Shown: positions 46,480-55,136 of the stretch, one piece after another
Layout of the letters: the number at the start of each line of letters is the position of its first letter
How positions within the stretch are numbered: position 1 is the first letter of the stretch
NCBI RefSeq assembly: GCF_000427365.1
Contig: NZ_KE386488.1
Coordinates: forward strand, 434,001 to 498,000
Reading direction: 5' to 3'
From: Rikenella microfusus DSM 15922
GTDB lineage: Bacteria > Bacteroidota > Bacteroidia > Bacteroidales > Rikenellaceae
DNA length: 64,000 bases
The notes under the pieces: model-generated
What the model was told of the DNA's origin: nothing
Database searches by the model: none
The model's input: the letters and a program-made list of their open reading frames with translations, nothing else
Program-made: the position numbers and the translations under genes

Positions 46480-47529
46480 TTACACTCGCTTGAGGATTTC
46501 CGCGTAGGCTTCCGGATCATCGGTTTTCAGTTTCCGCAGTCCCGGCATATCCTCTTTCATCCAGGCGTGCAGGTTCCACGCTTTACGCTCGGCCGGGATG
46601 CCGCTACCGCCCGCCGCGCCTTTGACCTGAGCCGAGAGCGACGCCTTGGTCGGCAACGCTTCGAGGGCCGCTTTCGTGGTTTCGTAATCCGCCGCGGCCA
46701 GTTTCTCGTAATTCGCCTGCTGGTCGGCGGTGATTCGCCCCTCCCTGATCGCCAGAGCGATCATTTCGCGGGTAGCCTGCTCGCGTGCGGCAGCGGCTTC
46801 GGTTTCGAGTTTCTCGCGTGCCGCTTTCTCCTGTTCGTACCGGGCCGACAGTTCGACCACTGCGGCCGAAATCGCCGCGCTGTCCGGTGTTCCGCTCAGT
46901 CCCAGAGCCACCTGTGCAGCGGCGGTCAGGGATACGGAAGCCGGGGCGGGAGCGCCGCCCCCGCCATTCTGATTGATTGTTGGCATTTTTTCGTTGATTG
47001 TGGTTAGTCGTACTATGGAATCCAGATAGGCGGCGAGTCGCTCTTCGGGTACCGGCTGCCGCCCCTGGTCGTAGATTTTGAGCGTCAGCGCGCCGGCGTT
47101 GCTCGGCAGGGCCGTCGTCGAAGATTCGATCTGCTCCCATTCGGTGACGTACAGCTCGTTTTCGCCGGTAGCCGGATTCATCCGGTACTCCGCCGCGTGG
47201 ATGTACAGGCCGATCGAGGCCCCTTTCAGGAATCCGCGCTCCACCTGTCCCTTTCGTTCGCGTCCTAACTCCGTTCCTTCGTCGAATACCGGCACGGCGG
47301 TCAGCAGGTCGCCTTCCACGGCGAGGTCTTCCCAGCGGCCGATCAATCGGTCGGGGTCGTGGTTGTCTAGCATTACCGGATTAGCCAGAAAGCGGTCGAA
47401 CCGCCCGCCGGCATTTAGCAGGTAAAAGCCGTGAGAGTTCTTTACGCGCTGGTCGTTGAGTATGAATCGGGGCAGGGGCATTCGCTCTGTTTTTTCGGCA
47501 AATATCCCCTCGAAAAACGACCGTAACAA
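46480..47529 (-). CDS. Prohead protease fused to scaffold
   Basis: A 349-residue protein. The N-terminal ~170 residues look like an S78/gpI-type capsid protease (VMLDNHDPDRLIGRWEDLAV with His, GFLKGASIGLY with Ser). The C-terminal half is an Ala/Glu-rich helix (EQEKAAREKLETEAAAAREQ) followed by ADYETTKAALEALP, as in Mu gp32/scaffold. A start at MPLPRF (47481) is also possible. It is the first gene of the leftward late operon. Confidence 0.8.
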   Translation of the reverse strand: MLRSFFEGIFAEKTERMPLPRFILNDQRVKNSHGFYLLNAGGRFDRFLANPVMLDNHDPDRLIGRWEDLAVEGDLLTAVPVFDEGTELGRERKGQVERGFLKGASIGLYIHAAEYRMNPATGENELYVTEWEQIESSTTALPSNAGALTLKIYDQGRQPVPEERLAAYLDSIVRLTTINEKMPTINQNGGGGAPAPASVSLTAAAQVALGLSGTPDSAAISAAVVELSARYEQEKAAREKLETEAAAAREQATREMIALAIREGRITADQQANYEKLAAADYETTKAALEALPTKASLSAQVKGAAGGSGIPAERKAWNLHAWMKEDMPGLRKLKTDDPEAYAEILKRV

Positions 47530-47604
47530 TTAGAGTGTCAAGGTGATACACACTTTTGGCAGAGGCGAGAAAAACGGGCGACTTTTGCCCGAAAACGAGA
47601 GATT
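47530..47604. promoter_or_regulatory. Divergent late promoter region between tail and head operons
   Basis: This 75-bp gap separates the protease-scaffold gene (minus) from TerS (plus). ACTTTTG occurs twice (about 47552 and 47581), each followed by a GA/AAACG stretch, and could be a repeated activator site. No TAnnTTTG box is seen, which fits a phage-specific late activator. Confidence 0.4.
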
Positions 47605-48036
47605 ATGGACGTACCCAAACACCGCCTTTACAAAGATGCCGAGGCGCTTTTCGTGGAGAATGGATTGACCTGTTCGGCGATCGCCGAACAGCTGAAACTG
47701 ACAGAAGCCACGCTGTCGAAGTGGCGGCGACAGATGAACTGGGACGGATTGCGCGGGGCCGCCCTCGCCGCGCCGAACAAAATCCGGCAGATACTTGCCG
47801 CCGAGGTGCAGCATATCGCCGCGGGCGGCGCTCCGCGCGTGGACGCCGACGCGCTGAGCAAGGTGGCTAAGGCCCTGAGCTATTTCGACGGGCGGGTCGC
47901 CCTGAGCGTCGTGGTCTCCGTCTTTATAGAATTCGACAACTGGATGGCGGGCATCGACCCGGCCAAAGCGGTCGAGTTCACCGAATACCACCGCCGGTTC
48001 GTGAACCACCGCGCGGAAATCGATTCCAACCGATAA
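47605..48036 (+). CDS. Terminase small subunit-like HTH protein
   Basis: A 143-residue protein. The N-terminus is a helix-turn-helix (AEALFVENGLTCSAIAEQLK, LTEATLSKWRRQMNWDG) typical of DUF1804/TerS-type small terminases. The rest is helical, with LSKVAKALSYFDGRVALSVV. It would recognise phage DNA for packaging. It lies 24 nt upstream of TerL. Confidence 0.75.
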   Translation: MDVPKHRLYKDAEALFVENGLTCSAIAEQLKLTEATLSKWRRQMNWDGLRGAALAAPNKIRQILAAEVQHIAAGGAPRVDADALSKVAKALSYFDGRVALSVVVSVFIEFDNWMAGIDPAKAVEFTEYHRRFVNHRAEIDSNR

Positions 48037-48060
48037 CCGAACGCGTTTTAAACTTCGATT

Positions 48061-49623
48061 ATGGCTGCTGATAACAGGTTTTCAAAGATTATCGGGAACT
48101 ACGACGCGCACTGTCGGCGTATCGCCCGCAGTACCTCCGTGAACCTCGGCGAAACCCCGGCCGAGCGCATCGCCCGCGTGCGGACGCTCGAAGCGGATTA
48201 CGTGAAGTGGTTCGAGTACTACTTCGAGACCTTCGCCAAGGTGCCCTGCGCCTGGTTCCACCGCGAGGGGGCGCGGCAGATCATCGAGAACACCGAGATC
48301 TACGCGCAGTGGGAGATCTACCGTTCGGGCGCGAAGTCCGTACATGCCGATATGGGGATTCCGCTCTATCTGATGTACACCGGGCGGATGAAGTTCATGC
48401 TGCTGATTGGGGAAAACGAGCGCAAGGCGCAACGCCTGCTCTCGGCCTGTCAGGCTCAGTTGCAATACAACAAGCGTCTGAACCACGACTACGGCCCCAA
48501 ATACCAGCAGGGCGACTGGTCGGCGGGCGAGTTCCTGACCACCGACGGGGTGCGGTTTATGTGTCTGGGGTTCGGGCAAGACCCGCGCGGGGTGCGCGAG
48601 GAGGAGCGGCGGCCGGACTACATCGTCGTGGACGACGTGGACAACAAAAAGCACGTGAACAACGACCGAATCATGCGCGAGGGGGTGGACTGGCTGTTCG
48701 AGGATTTGATCGGCTGCTTCGACGAAATGGAGGGCAGCGTCAAACGCTTCGTTTATGCGAACAACAACTTCCATAAGAACAGCATCACGAACCGCCTCAA
48801 AGCGCAGTTCAAGGTGCGGATCGCCCAGGCCCGCGAGGAGGGGAAGCCCCCGAAATACCGCATCCTGTCGGTTCCGGCGGTCAAAGACCTGGCGACCTTC
48901 GAGCCTGCCTGGCCGGAGAAGACCTCCGCCGAATACTGGCGGGAGAAGTTCCGAAACACCCCCTCCCGGTCGTTCATGCGCGAATACATGCACGTGCACG
49001 TCGAGGAGGGCGCGGTATTCCGCGCCGAGGATATGCAGTGGAAAAAGATGCTTCCTCTGCACGAATATGACGCGCTGGTCTTTTACGGCGACCTTTCCTA
49101 TAAGGCTGCGGCCTGCTTTAAGGGGATGATCTTAGTCGGTAAGAGGGGGCGCGAGTTCCATATCATCCATACTTTTTTACGGCAGAGCACCCGCGCGGCG
49201 CTGGCCCGCTGGCTCTACGATCTTTACGAAGACCGGGGCCTTGGCCGATGCCGCAAAATCCGCTACCTGATCGAGGGGTTATTCAGCATGGACGAGTTCG
49301 TGAACGACTTCGACGCCGAGGGCGACGCCCGCGGCTACTACATCCCGGTGCGCGCCGACAAGCGCGCCAAGGGCGACAAGTTCGAGCGCATCGAGGCCAC
49401 GCAGCCCTATTTCGAGCGGCGCAACGTCTGGTTCAATGCAGACGAGCGCGACACGCCCGACCAGACCGAACTGGTGGATCAATACTTAGCCTTTGAGAAA
49501 GGAAGCGGTTCGATGGTGGACGGCCCCGACGCCGTGGAGGGCGCCCTCTCGCTGCTCAACGCCGTAACGCGCACCCAGCGCGCCACCTACCGTGTCGGTT
49601 ACAGAACATCACGCAAATACTGA
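48061..49623 (+). CDS. Terminase large subunit
   Basis: A 520-residue protein with a large-terminase ATPase: a degenerate Walker A region (YRSGAKSVHADMGIPL), YTGRMKFMLLIGENERKAQR, and Walker B PDYIVVDDVD with the coupling segment NNNFHKNSI. The C-terminal RNase H-like nuclease has VFYGDLSYKAA (metal Asp), FHIIHTFLRQS, and RYLIEGLFSMDEF. It is the Mu gp28-type motor that fills the capsid and cuts DNA. Confidence 0.88.
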   Translation: MAADNRFSKIIGNYDAHCRRIARSTSVNLGETPAERIARVRTLEADYVKWFEYYFETFAKVPCAWFHREGARQIIENTEIYAQWEIYRSGAKSVHADMGIPLYLMYTGRMKFMLLIGENERKAQRLLSACQAQLQYNKRLNHDYGPKYQQGDWSAGEFLTTDGVRFMCLGFGQDPRGVREEERRPDYIVVDDVDNKKHVNNDRIMREGVDWLFEDLIGCFDEMEGSVKRFVYANNNFHKNSITNRLKAQFKVRIAQAREEGKPPKYRILSVPAVKDLATFEPAWPEKTSAEYWREKFRNTPSRSFMREYMHVHVEEGAVFRAEDMQWKKMLPLHEYDALVFYGDLSYKAAACFKGMILVGKRGREFHIIHTFLRQSTRAALARWLYDLYEDRGLGRCRKIRYLIEGLFSMDEFVNDFDAEGDARGYYIPVRADKRAKGDKFERIEATQPYFERRNVWFNADERDTPDQTELVDQYLAFEKGSGSMVDGPDAVEGALSLLNAVTRTQRATYRVGYRTSRKY

Positions 49624-49629
49624 AATACC

Positions 49630-50079
49630 ATGAGAAAAATTACGGACATCGTGCTGCACTGCAGCGCTACCAAAGAGGGACAACGGGTAACGGTCGCCGA
49701 CATCGACCGCTGGCACCGCGACCGCGGCTTCCGAAAAATCGGCTATCATTACGTAATCTATCCGGACGGCTCCATCCATGCCGGGCGCGACATCGCCGAG
49801 GCGGGGGCGCACGTGAGCGGCCACAACGCTACCTCCATCGGCATCTGTTACGTCGGCGGACTGGACGCCGCCGGGCAGCCCAAAGATACCCGAACGCCGG
49901 AACAAAAGGCGGCCATCGTCTATCTGCTCGAAAGCCTGCGCGAGAAGTTCCCCGCGGCCCGTATCTGCGGGCATCGCGATTTTTCGCCCGACAAGAACGG
50001 CAACGGGACGATCGAACCCTCCGAATATATCAAAGCCTGCCCCTGCTTCGACGCCGCGGACGAATACAAAGACCTGTAA
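49630..50079 (+). CDS. N-acetylmuramoyl-L-alanine amidase (endolysin)
   Basis: A 149-residue T7-lysozyme-like amidase starting MRKITDIVLHCSATKEGQ. Zinc ligands are His in VLHCSA, His in ICGHRDFSPDKNGNG and Cys/His near KACPCFDA. GYHYVIYPDGSIHAGRDIAE and NATSIGICYVGG are the other family blocks. It cleaves peptidoglycan at lysis. It sits in the packaging operon rather than next to the spanin genes. Confidence 0.92.
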   Translation: MRKITDIVLHCSATKEGQRVTVADIDRWHRDRGFRKIGYHYVIYPDGSIHAGRDIAEAGAHVSGHNATSIGICYVGGLDAAGQPKDTRTPEQKAAIVYLLESLREKFPAARICGHRDFSPDKNGNGTIEPSEYIKACPCFDAADEYKDL

Positions 50080-50082
50080 GCC

Positions 50083-50565
50083 ATGTTTATCACTAAAGAG
50101 GAGCTGCAAACCGCCATCTACGAATACCAGGTGGCCGAAATCATGGAGGGGGACGCGGACGACCTCGCCCTGCGCCATGCCGTCGCCGCGGCGGTATCGG
50201 AGGCGTCGAGCTACCTGAACGCCAAATACGACGTCCGGGCGATCTTCTCGGCCACGGGCGACGAGCGGCACCCGCTGCTGGTCGAACACGTCAAAAGCAT
50301 CGCCGTATGGTACCTGATCAAACGCGCGAATACCGACCTGATTTTCGACCGCGCCAAGGAGTATTACAAGGCCGCGATCGACTGGTTGAAGCTGGTGGCG
50401 GGCGTCGGAACCGACGACGAGACGATAGCCCCCGACCTGCCCCTGCGAAAGGGCGACGACGACCGTCCGGCAACCCGTTTCCGCTTCGGGTCGCATCCGA
50501 AGTTCGACAACGGACTGGACGATATGCCCTTTAATTCCCGTTTAAGATCGTTTAAAAATGAATAA
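50083..50565 (+). CDS. Mu gp36-like protein (DUF1320)
   Basis: A 160-residue protein starting MFITKEELQTAIYEYQVAEI. It has the DUF1320 features VAAAVSEASSYLNAKYDV and SIAVWYLIKRANTDLIFDRA. The family contains the Mu gp36 head-tail connector. It overlaps the portal gene by 8 nt. Confidence 0.85.
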   Translation: MFITKEELQTAIYEYQVAEIMEGDADDLALRHAVAAAVSEASSYLNAKYDVRAIFSATGDERHPLLVEHVKSIAVWYLIKRANTDLIFDRAKEYYKAAIDWLKLVAGVGTDDETIAPDLPLRKGDDDRPATRFRFGSHPKFDNGLDDMPFNSRLRSFKNE

Positions 50566-51805
50566 AACACACAACCGCGAAAAATCCCCCGCCGGAGCGG
50601 GAAAACGTCGGAATTTGGCCGCGAAAACGCCCCGCCCGAAAACGACGGCGCGGCGCGAGGGATACGTGGCCCGGATCGTTCCCAAATCGGTCTCCCGCGT
50701 GCGGTCGGACATCGGTACCTGGAAAGCGGCCCTCCGCCAGGCCGACAACGTGGACGACCCCCGGCGCGTCCGCCTGCAACGCCTCTACGACGACATCATG
50801 CAAGACGCCCACCTGACCTCGCTGGTCGAACTGCGCCTCCAGTCGTTGCTGGGCGCCCCGTTCTCGCTCCGCCGGAATGGGGAAACCGACGACGAGGCCA
50901 CGGCCCTGCTCGCGGCCGCCTCCTGGAAACGAGATCTCGAACGCTTCGCCTGGGAAGAAACACTCTACGGTCATTCGCTCGTGGAGCTGACCGTTACGGC
51001 GGCCGGAACGCCGCAGGCGACGTTGCTGCCCCGTACCAACGTCGTACCGGAACGCGGCGTGCTGCTGCTCTCCGAAGACGACGGCGACGGCATCCGCTAC
51101 CGCGAGGTGCGCGAATACGGCACCTGGGTACTGGAGTTCGGCGGGCCGCACAATTACGGCCTGCTCAACAAGGCCGTCCCGCACGTCCTTTTCGCCCGAT
51201 TCGCCCAGCAGTGCTGGTCGGAACTCTGCGAAATTTACGCCATACCCCCGCGCGTGCTCAAAACCAACACCCAAGACCCCGAAATGCTCGATCGCGCGGA
51301 GCAGATGATGCGCGACTTCGGGGCCGCGGCCTGGTTCGTCATAGACAGCTCCGAAACGTTCGACTTCGCCAAAGGCGCGGACACCAACGGCGACGTCTAC
51401 CGTAACCTGATCGCGGTGTGCAAGGAGGCCTCCTCGCTGCTGGTCTGCGGCGCGCAGATGGGGCAAGACACCCTGAACGGCAACCGATCGAAGGAGGAGG
51501 CCAGCCTCAAACTCTTCGAGCGCATCGCGCAGGCAGACCGCGCTCGGATACAAGGCTATTGGAATGAGATCATCCTGCCCGCGCTGGCCCGTATCGGTCT
51601 GCTGCCGCCCGGCCTGACCTACGAATATCAGCAGGAGGAGGACACCGAAAAACTCTGGACGCAGACCCATGCGGCCATGCAGTATTATCACGTCGATCCG
51701 GAGTGGATACGCGCCAAGTTCGGCATCGAAGTGACGGGCGAGAAGGAGAGCGGATTCGGCCCCGCCGGGGCGCAGCTGGCGGCACCCGACCGTTTTTTCG
51801 GTTAA
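50558..51805 (+). CDS. Portal protein, Mu gp29-like (DUF935)
   Basis: A 415-residue protein. Typical DUF935 blocks: LYDDIMQDAHLTSLVELRLQ near residue 70, FAWEETLYGHSLVELTV, NKAVPHVLFARFAQQCWSEL, EQMMRDFGAAAWFVI, and EEASLKLFERIAQADRARIQ with YWNEIILPALARIGLLP. It forms the DNA channel of the head and the docking site for the terminase. Confidence 0.9.
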   Translation: MNKTHNREKSPAGAGKRRNLAAKTPRPKTTARREGYVARIVPKSVSRVRSDIGTWKAALRQADNVDDPRRVRLQRLYDDIMQDAHLTSLVELRLQSLLGAPFSLRRNGETDDEATALLAAASWKRDLERFAWEETLYGHSLVELTVTAAGTPQATLLPRTNVVPERGVLLLSEDDGDGIRYREVREYGTWVLEFGGPHNYGLLNKAVPHVLFARFAQQCWSELCEIYAIPPRVLKTNTQDPEMLDRAEQMMRDFGAAAWFVIDSSETFDFAKGADTNGDVYRNLIAVCKEASSLLVCGAQMGQDTLNGNRSKEEASLKLFERIAQADRARIQGYWNEIILPALARIGLLPPGLTYEYQQEEDTEKLWTQTHAAMQYYHVDPEWIRAKFGIEVTGEKESGFGPAGAQLAAPDRFFG

Positions 51806-53415
51806 GCCCGGCTTCCTATTATGCCGGGCTGCACCACGCTCTGATCGACCTTTACGGCCCTCCGGTACGCTATGCGCGGCTGGCGGCCGGGGACGAGCGC
51901 CCGCGGAGATTCCGCGAGGGGGTCTTCGACCATGCGATGCAATGGCTCCACGCCAAAGGGGAGTTCTCACCCGAAGCCATGCGCGAAGAACCCGCCGCGG
52001 CCATGATCCGCGAAACGCACGCCCTCCTGCGCGAAGCGATGGACGCGGGGGTGGCGGACAGCGTGATCCCGCCCGCGATGGCCCGCAAATTGGACGGCAG
52101 CCTGTTTCTGTTCTCCGGATTCAAGACGGCCCAGGAGCTGAAAGAGGCGTCGTCGCTGCTGCGCCGGCCCGATGGGACGGTCAAGGGGTTCGCCGAATTT
52201 CTGACCGACGTGCGCCGCATCGACGCGAATTACAACGTCCACTATTTAGAGGCGGAATACAATTTCGCGGTTGCCTCGGCGCAGATGGCGGCCTCGTGGG
52301 CCGAAGTGCAGGAGGAGGGCGACCGCTACGATCTCCAGTACCGCACGATGGGGGATAACCACGTGCGGCAGAAACACCGCGCGCTGAATGGCATTACCCT
52401 GCCGCCGTCCAATCCGTTTTGGAAAAAGTATTATCCGCCGAATGATTGGGGCTGCCGCTGCACGGCGCGGCAGGTGCGCCGGGGGAAGTTCCCGGCTTCA
52501 GACCCGGCCGAGGCCATGCGCCGGGGCGACGAGGCCACCGACAGCCCGAAACAGAAGATTTTCCGTTTCAATCCGGGCATCGACAAACAACTCTTCCCGC
52601 CCAAACATCCCTATTACAAACTATCGCAGGAGGCGCAGGAACAGGTACGAAAGGTGGTCGTGGAACTGAAAATGCCGGACATCGACCTGGAAAAACTGAT
52701 ACCTCAGGGGAGGGTTACGAACGAACATATCAAAACCGTTATGACCGAGCATGCCCGCCTGTTCCCGGACGATTACCGAGGGGGACTGATCCGGGTGGAT
52801 ATTGCGAGCAACGGACAGGCTTTCATGTCGAACGGCCGGTTTACGAATGGCAAACCCGGCAATATTCTGACCGTGCACAGTCATGCGTTCCGACTTCGTT
52901 CCGGCAGTGATATTGTGGAGTTCAACCCGGCCAAAGAGGTACGCGAGGCGTTCGCGGCGCTCAAAAAGGGAAATGAACTGACCTTCAATCAGGAATACGC
53001 TTTGGAAAGTCTCTGGCACGAGACCCTGCACGCGAAGGCGCGAGGCGTGGCGGATTGGTCGCGATGGAACAACCTCGCCAGTATGCAGATGGAGACGGTG
53101 AACCAGTTCGTGGCCCGGCACACCTACCCGGACTTTATCGCCCGATTCGGAGGCGAGGCGGCCCATCAGGACAGCGTGCTGGATAACGGGTACGGATACG
53201 GAACATGGATAAGGAATTTCCGCGCGATACTCAAACGCCACCGTATCGACGAAGCCGAAACGGTCGAGGCGTTGCGAGACAAACTACTGAACGAACCCTA
53301 TGAAAAAGTCGGAGAATACGCCGTAGAATTCCTCAAAGGGAAAGGAGTGAAAAATGCCCAGGAATTGATGGAAAATCTTAATGAAACCAAACAAAGATTC
53401 GAGGCTCGCCTATGA
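51703..53415 (+). CDS. MuF-like head protein with C-terminal HExxH domain (polymorphic toxin candidate)
   Basis: The frame gives 570 residues from GTG 51703, but the true start is unclear; recognisable sequence begins SPASYYAGLHHALIDLYG after the portal stop, with no ATG nearby. The MuF/SPP1 gp7 domain runs to about residue 290 (GDRYDLQYRTMGDNHVRQKH, NDWGCRCTARQVRRGK). The remaining 250 residues are an extra domain with HETLH at about residues 439-443 (53017-53031) and a downstream Glu in MQMETVNQF, a zincin arrangement. MuF proteins with toxin tails are known; this one may be injected with DNA. A convergent small gene overlaps its stop. Confidence 0.8.
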   Translation: MDTRQVRHRSDGREGERIRPRRGAAGGTRPFFRLSPASYYAGLHHALIDLYGPPVRYARLAAGDERPRRFREGVFDHAMQWLHAKGEFSPEAMREEPAAAMIRETHALLREAMDAGVADSVIPPAMARKLDGSLFLFSGFKTAQELKEASSLLRRPDGTVKGFAEFLTDVRRIDANYNVHYLEAEYNFAVASAQMAASWAEVQEEGDRYDLQYRTMGDNHVRQKHRALNGITLPPSNPFWKKYYPPNDWGCRCTARQVRRGKFPASDPAEAMRRGDEATDSPKQKIFRFNPGIDKQLFPPKHPYYKLSQEAQEQVRKVVVELKMPDIDLEKLIPQGRVTNEHIKTVMTEHARLFPDDYRGGLIRVDIASNGQAFMSNGRFTNGKPGNILTVHSHAFRLRSGSDIVEFNPAKEVREAFAALKKGNELTFNQEYALESLWHETLHAKARGVADWSRWNNLASMQMETVNQFVARHTYPDFIARFGGEAAHQDSVLDNGYGYGTWIRNFRAILKRHRIDEAETVEALRDKLLNEPYEKVGEYAVEFLKGKGVKNAQELMENLNETKQRFEARL

Positions 53416-53646
53416 TTCAATTTCCAAATAGTCGAAACCTCGGAAGAACTCATCGCGCCGCTCCGGAATATGGCTCCAGGCGCGCGCCTCGTTCTTCGCG
53501 TCCCCGCGTTCGTGGAATAGCATGGCCAGATCGAACCATGCAGTCTCTTCGTCGAGATGAGACATATACCACTCGTACGGCCGCCAGTCGCAACCGATGG
53601 CGCGCAGTTCTGCAGGGGTGGGATTATGATCGAAAATCGTTTCCAT
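53410..53646 (-). CDS. Small acidic protein, candidate immunity partner of the MuF domain
   Basis: A 78-residue acidic protein starting METIFDHNPTPAELRAIGCD, with LDEETAWFDLAMLFHERGDA and DEFFRGFDYLEIES. It is the only minus-strand gene inside the plus-strand head operon; it overlaps the last codons of the MuF gene and has its own -7 box. That independent expression would suit protection of the lysogen. The family is unknown to me; the immunity role is inference. Confidence 0.6.
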   Translation of the reverse strand: METIFDHNPTPAELRAIGCDWRPYEWYMSHLDEETAWFDLAMLFHERGDAKNEARAWSHIPERRDEFFRGFDYLEIES

Positions 53647-53669
53647 AACGGTAAAAATACCCTTGTTCG

Positions 53670-53677
53670 CAAATGTA
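53670..53677 (-). promoter_or_regulatory. -7 box for the small convergent gene
   Basis: Reading minus this is TACATTTG (TAnnTTTG), 23 nt before the ATG at 53646. It suggests expression by the host housekeeping sigma factor, independent of late phage control. Confidence 0.5.
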
Positions 53678-53695
53678 CGGAAAAAACGCATCGGA

Positions 53696-54250
53696 ATGAA
53701 CGACTTACTGAAAAATATCCTTGCAGAGCTTCGGGTGGAGACGCTTGACGAGTTCGACCGCAATTTCGTGCGCAAAGCCTTTTTCGACCGTCCGTGGCCC
53801 GCTCGCCGCATGGATACGGGCCGCGGGACGCTGCTGGCCGTTACCGGACGCCTGCGCCGATCCCTGCGCTGCTCCGTCGGACGCGCCTCGCTCGCCTTCT
53901 TCTCCGACGCCGCCTATTTCAGCATCCACAACCGAGGCGGAAAGATACCCGTCACAACCGGCATGCGCAAATACTTCTGGGCGATGTACTACAAAAACAT
54001 GCAGGGCGTGTCGTTCAGCCTGAAAACTCGCCAGGCGGCGAACAAACGCAGCGAACGGGGAAACAGACTGGCCGAGTATTACCGTTCGCTGGCCCTGACG
54101 ACCAAAAAGGAGCTGACGATCCCGCAGCGGCAGATCGTCGGCGACCACCCCAAAATCGGCCGTATCGTCCGAGAAACCTGCACCCGAAACGTGCAGGAGT
54201 GGATCGGGCGGAATATCGACCCTAAGTTCCGAAAAATGATCCGTAAATAA
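53696..54250 (+). CDS. Phage virion morphogenesis protein (Mu gpG / tail completion type)
   Basis: A 184-residue protein starting MNDLLKNILAELRVETLDEF. It has the virion morphogenesis pattern: EFDRNFVRKAFFDRPW, LLAVTGRLRRSLRC, FFSDAAYFSIHNRGGKIPVT and the C-terminal HPKIGRIVRETCTRNVQEWI. It is placed between MuF and the gp37-like gene and probably completes the head-tail junction. Confidence 0.8.
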   Translation: MNDLLKNILAELRVETLDEFDRNFVRKAFFDRPWPARRMDTGRGTLLAVTGRLRRSLRCSVGRASLAFFSDAAYFSIHNRGGKIPVTTGMRKYFWAMYYKNMQGVSFSLKTRQAANKRSERGNRLAEYYRSLALTTKKELTIPQRQIVGDHPKIGRIVRETCTRNVQEWIGRNIDPKFRKMIRK

Positions 54251-54271
54251 CCCTTTAAATACTTTTTTACC

Positions 54272-54712
54272 ATGCTTAAAAACGTAATGAAAGCCGTGAA
54301 AGAGGCTTTGCAGCAAGTTCCGGAACTGCGCTATGCCGGCGAAGACTGGGGCCAGCTGGATTATTTTCGTCAATCGCCGGTCAAATTCCCGTGCGCACTG
54401 GTGGATGTCGAAACCGTGGATTACTCCGATGGCGGGGCGCGGTACCAGCAGGGGATCGGTTCGCTGACCGTCCGGGTGGCCGATAGCCGGATGTTCAACG
54501 GTTCGTTCCAGGCTCCGCCCTTGGATACGGAGTTCGCCGCTTTCGACCTGCTGCAGTCGGTTTACAAGGCGTTGCAGGGATTGAGCGGCGAAACGTTCTC
54601 CCCGCTGACCCGTACCAAACTGGTACGCGCCCGCCGCGACGACAGTATCCGCGAGTTCCGCCTTTCGTTCGACTTCGCCTTCACCGATCCCGATGCCGGA
54701 CGCAGGCGGTGA
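54272..54712 (+). CDS. Mu gp37-like tail terminator protein
   Basis: A 146-residue protein starting MLKNVMKAVKEALQQVPELR. It has FPCALVDVETVDYSDGG, a beta strand pattern (GSLTVRVADSRMF) and REFRLSFDFAFTD, similar to gp37/tail-terminator proteins. It is the last gene of the rightward head operon, before a bidirectional terminator. Confidence 0.72.
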   Translation: MLKNVMKAVKEALQQVPELRYAGEDWGQLDYFRQSPVKFPCALVDVETVDYSDGGARYQQGIGSLTVRVADSRMFNGSFQAPPLDTEFAAFDLLQSVYKALQGLSGETFSPLTRTKLVRARRDDSIREFRLSFDFAFTDPDAGRRR

Positions 54713-54806
54713 TATATAATTTTCGCCGATAGTTGTATATAAAACGACCGCAAAAATTGTAGGGATCGGGAATAAAAAATGATACAATGTTTCATTTTTG
54801 AGGAAT

Positions 54807-54837
54807 AAAAAAGGGGCGAATGTTTCGCCCCTTTTTT
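54807..54837. terminator. Bidirectional terminator between head and early operons
   Basis: A perfect stem AAAAAAGGGGCGAA with a 2-nt loop has an A-run on one side and a T-run on the other, serving the plus-strand head operon (ending 54712) and the minus-strand early operon (ending 54841). Confidence 0.9.
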
Positions 54838-54840
54838 CGT

Positions 54841-55074
54841 TTATTCGGGAAAATCGAACAATGATAGTTGTTTTTCGTTCGCCTGCGGCTCCGGCGGCGG
54901 GGCGGCTTTCAGGTAGCGCAGAAAAGCGCGGTACCCGAAGCCGAACTCCGCCCTGGCCCAACGACGCCAGACGGCCTTATAGCACCTGTCCTGACGCTCC
55001 GGCTCGTAGTATCGGGCGGTGAACTCCTGAATCTTTTTCGCCCGGATATAATAACCTTTTTTGTTATATGCCAT
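54841..55074 (-). CDS. Small basic conserved phage protein
   Basis: A 77-residue protein starting MAYNKKGYYIRAKKIQEFTA with RYYEPERQDRCYKAVWRRW. It is a clear paralogue of the host-remnant gene at 18103 but has a longer C-terminal tail ending KQLSLFDFPE, which looks like a sliding-clamp-binding motif (Q-L-S-L-F-x-F). It is the last gene of the early operon. Function unknown. Confidence 0.75.
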   Translation of the reverse strand: MAYNKKGYYIRAKKIQEFTARYYEPERQDRCYKAVWRRWARAEFGFGYRAFLRYLKAAPPPEPQANEKQLSLFDFPE

Positions 55075-55136
55075 TTTTTTTCGGTATCTTCGTGCCGAGC
55101 CGCCAGCTCAGGCCCCGGACACCGAAAATTCCGGGG

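Noticed and set aside
53705-54961. 418-residue minus-strand frame over the gpG/gp37-like genes
   Set aside because: It is a shadow of two recognised plus-strand phage genes and crosses a terminator.
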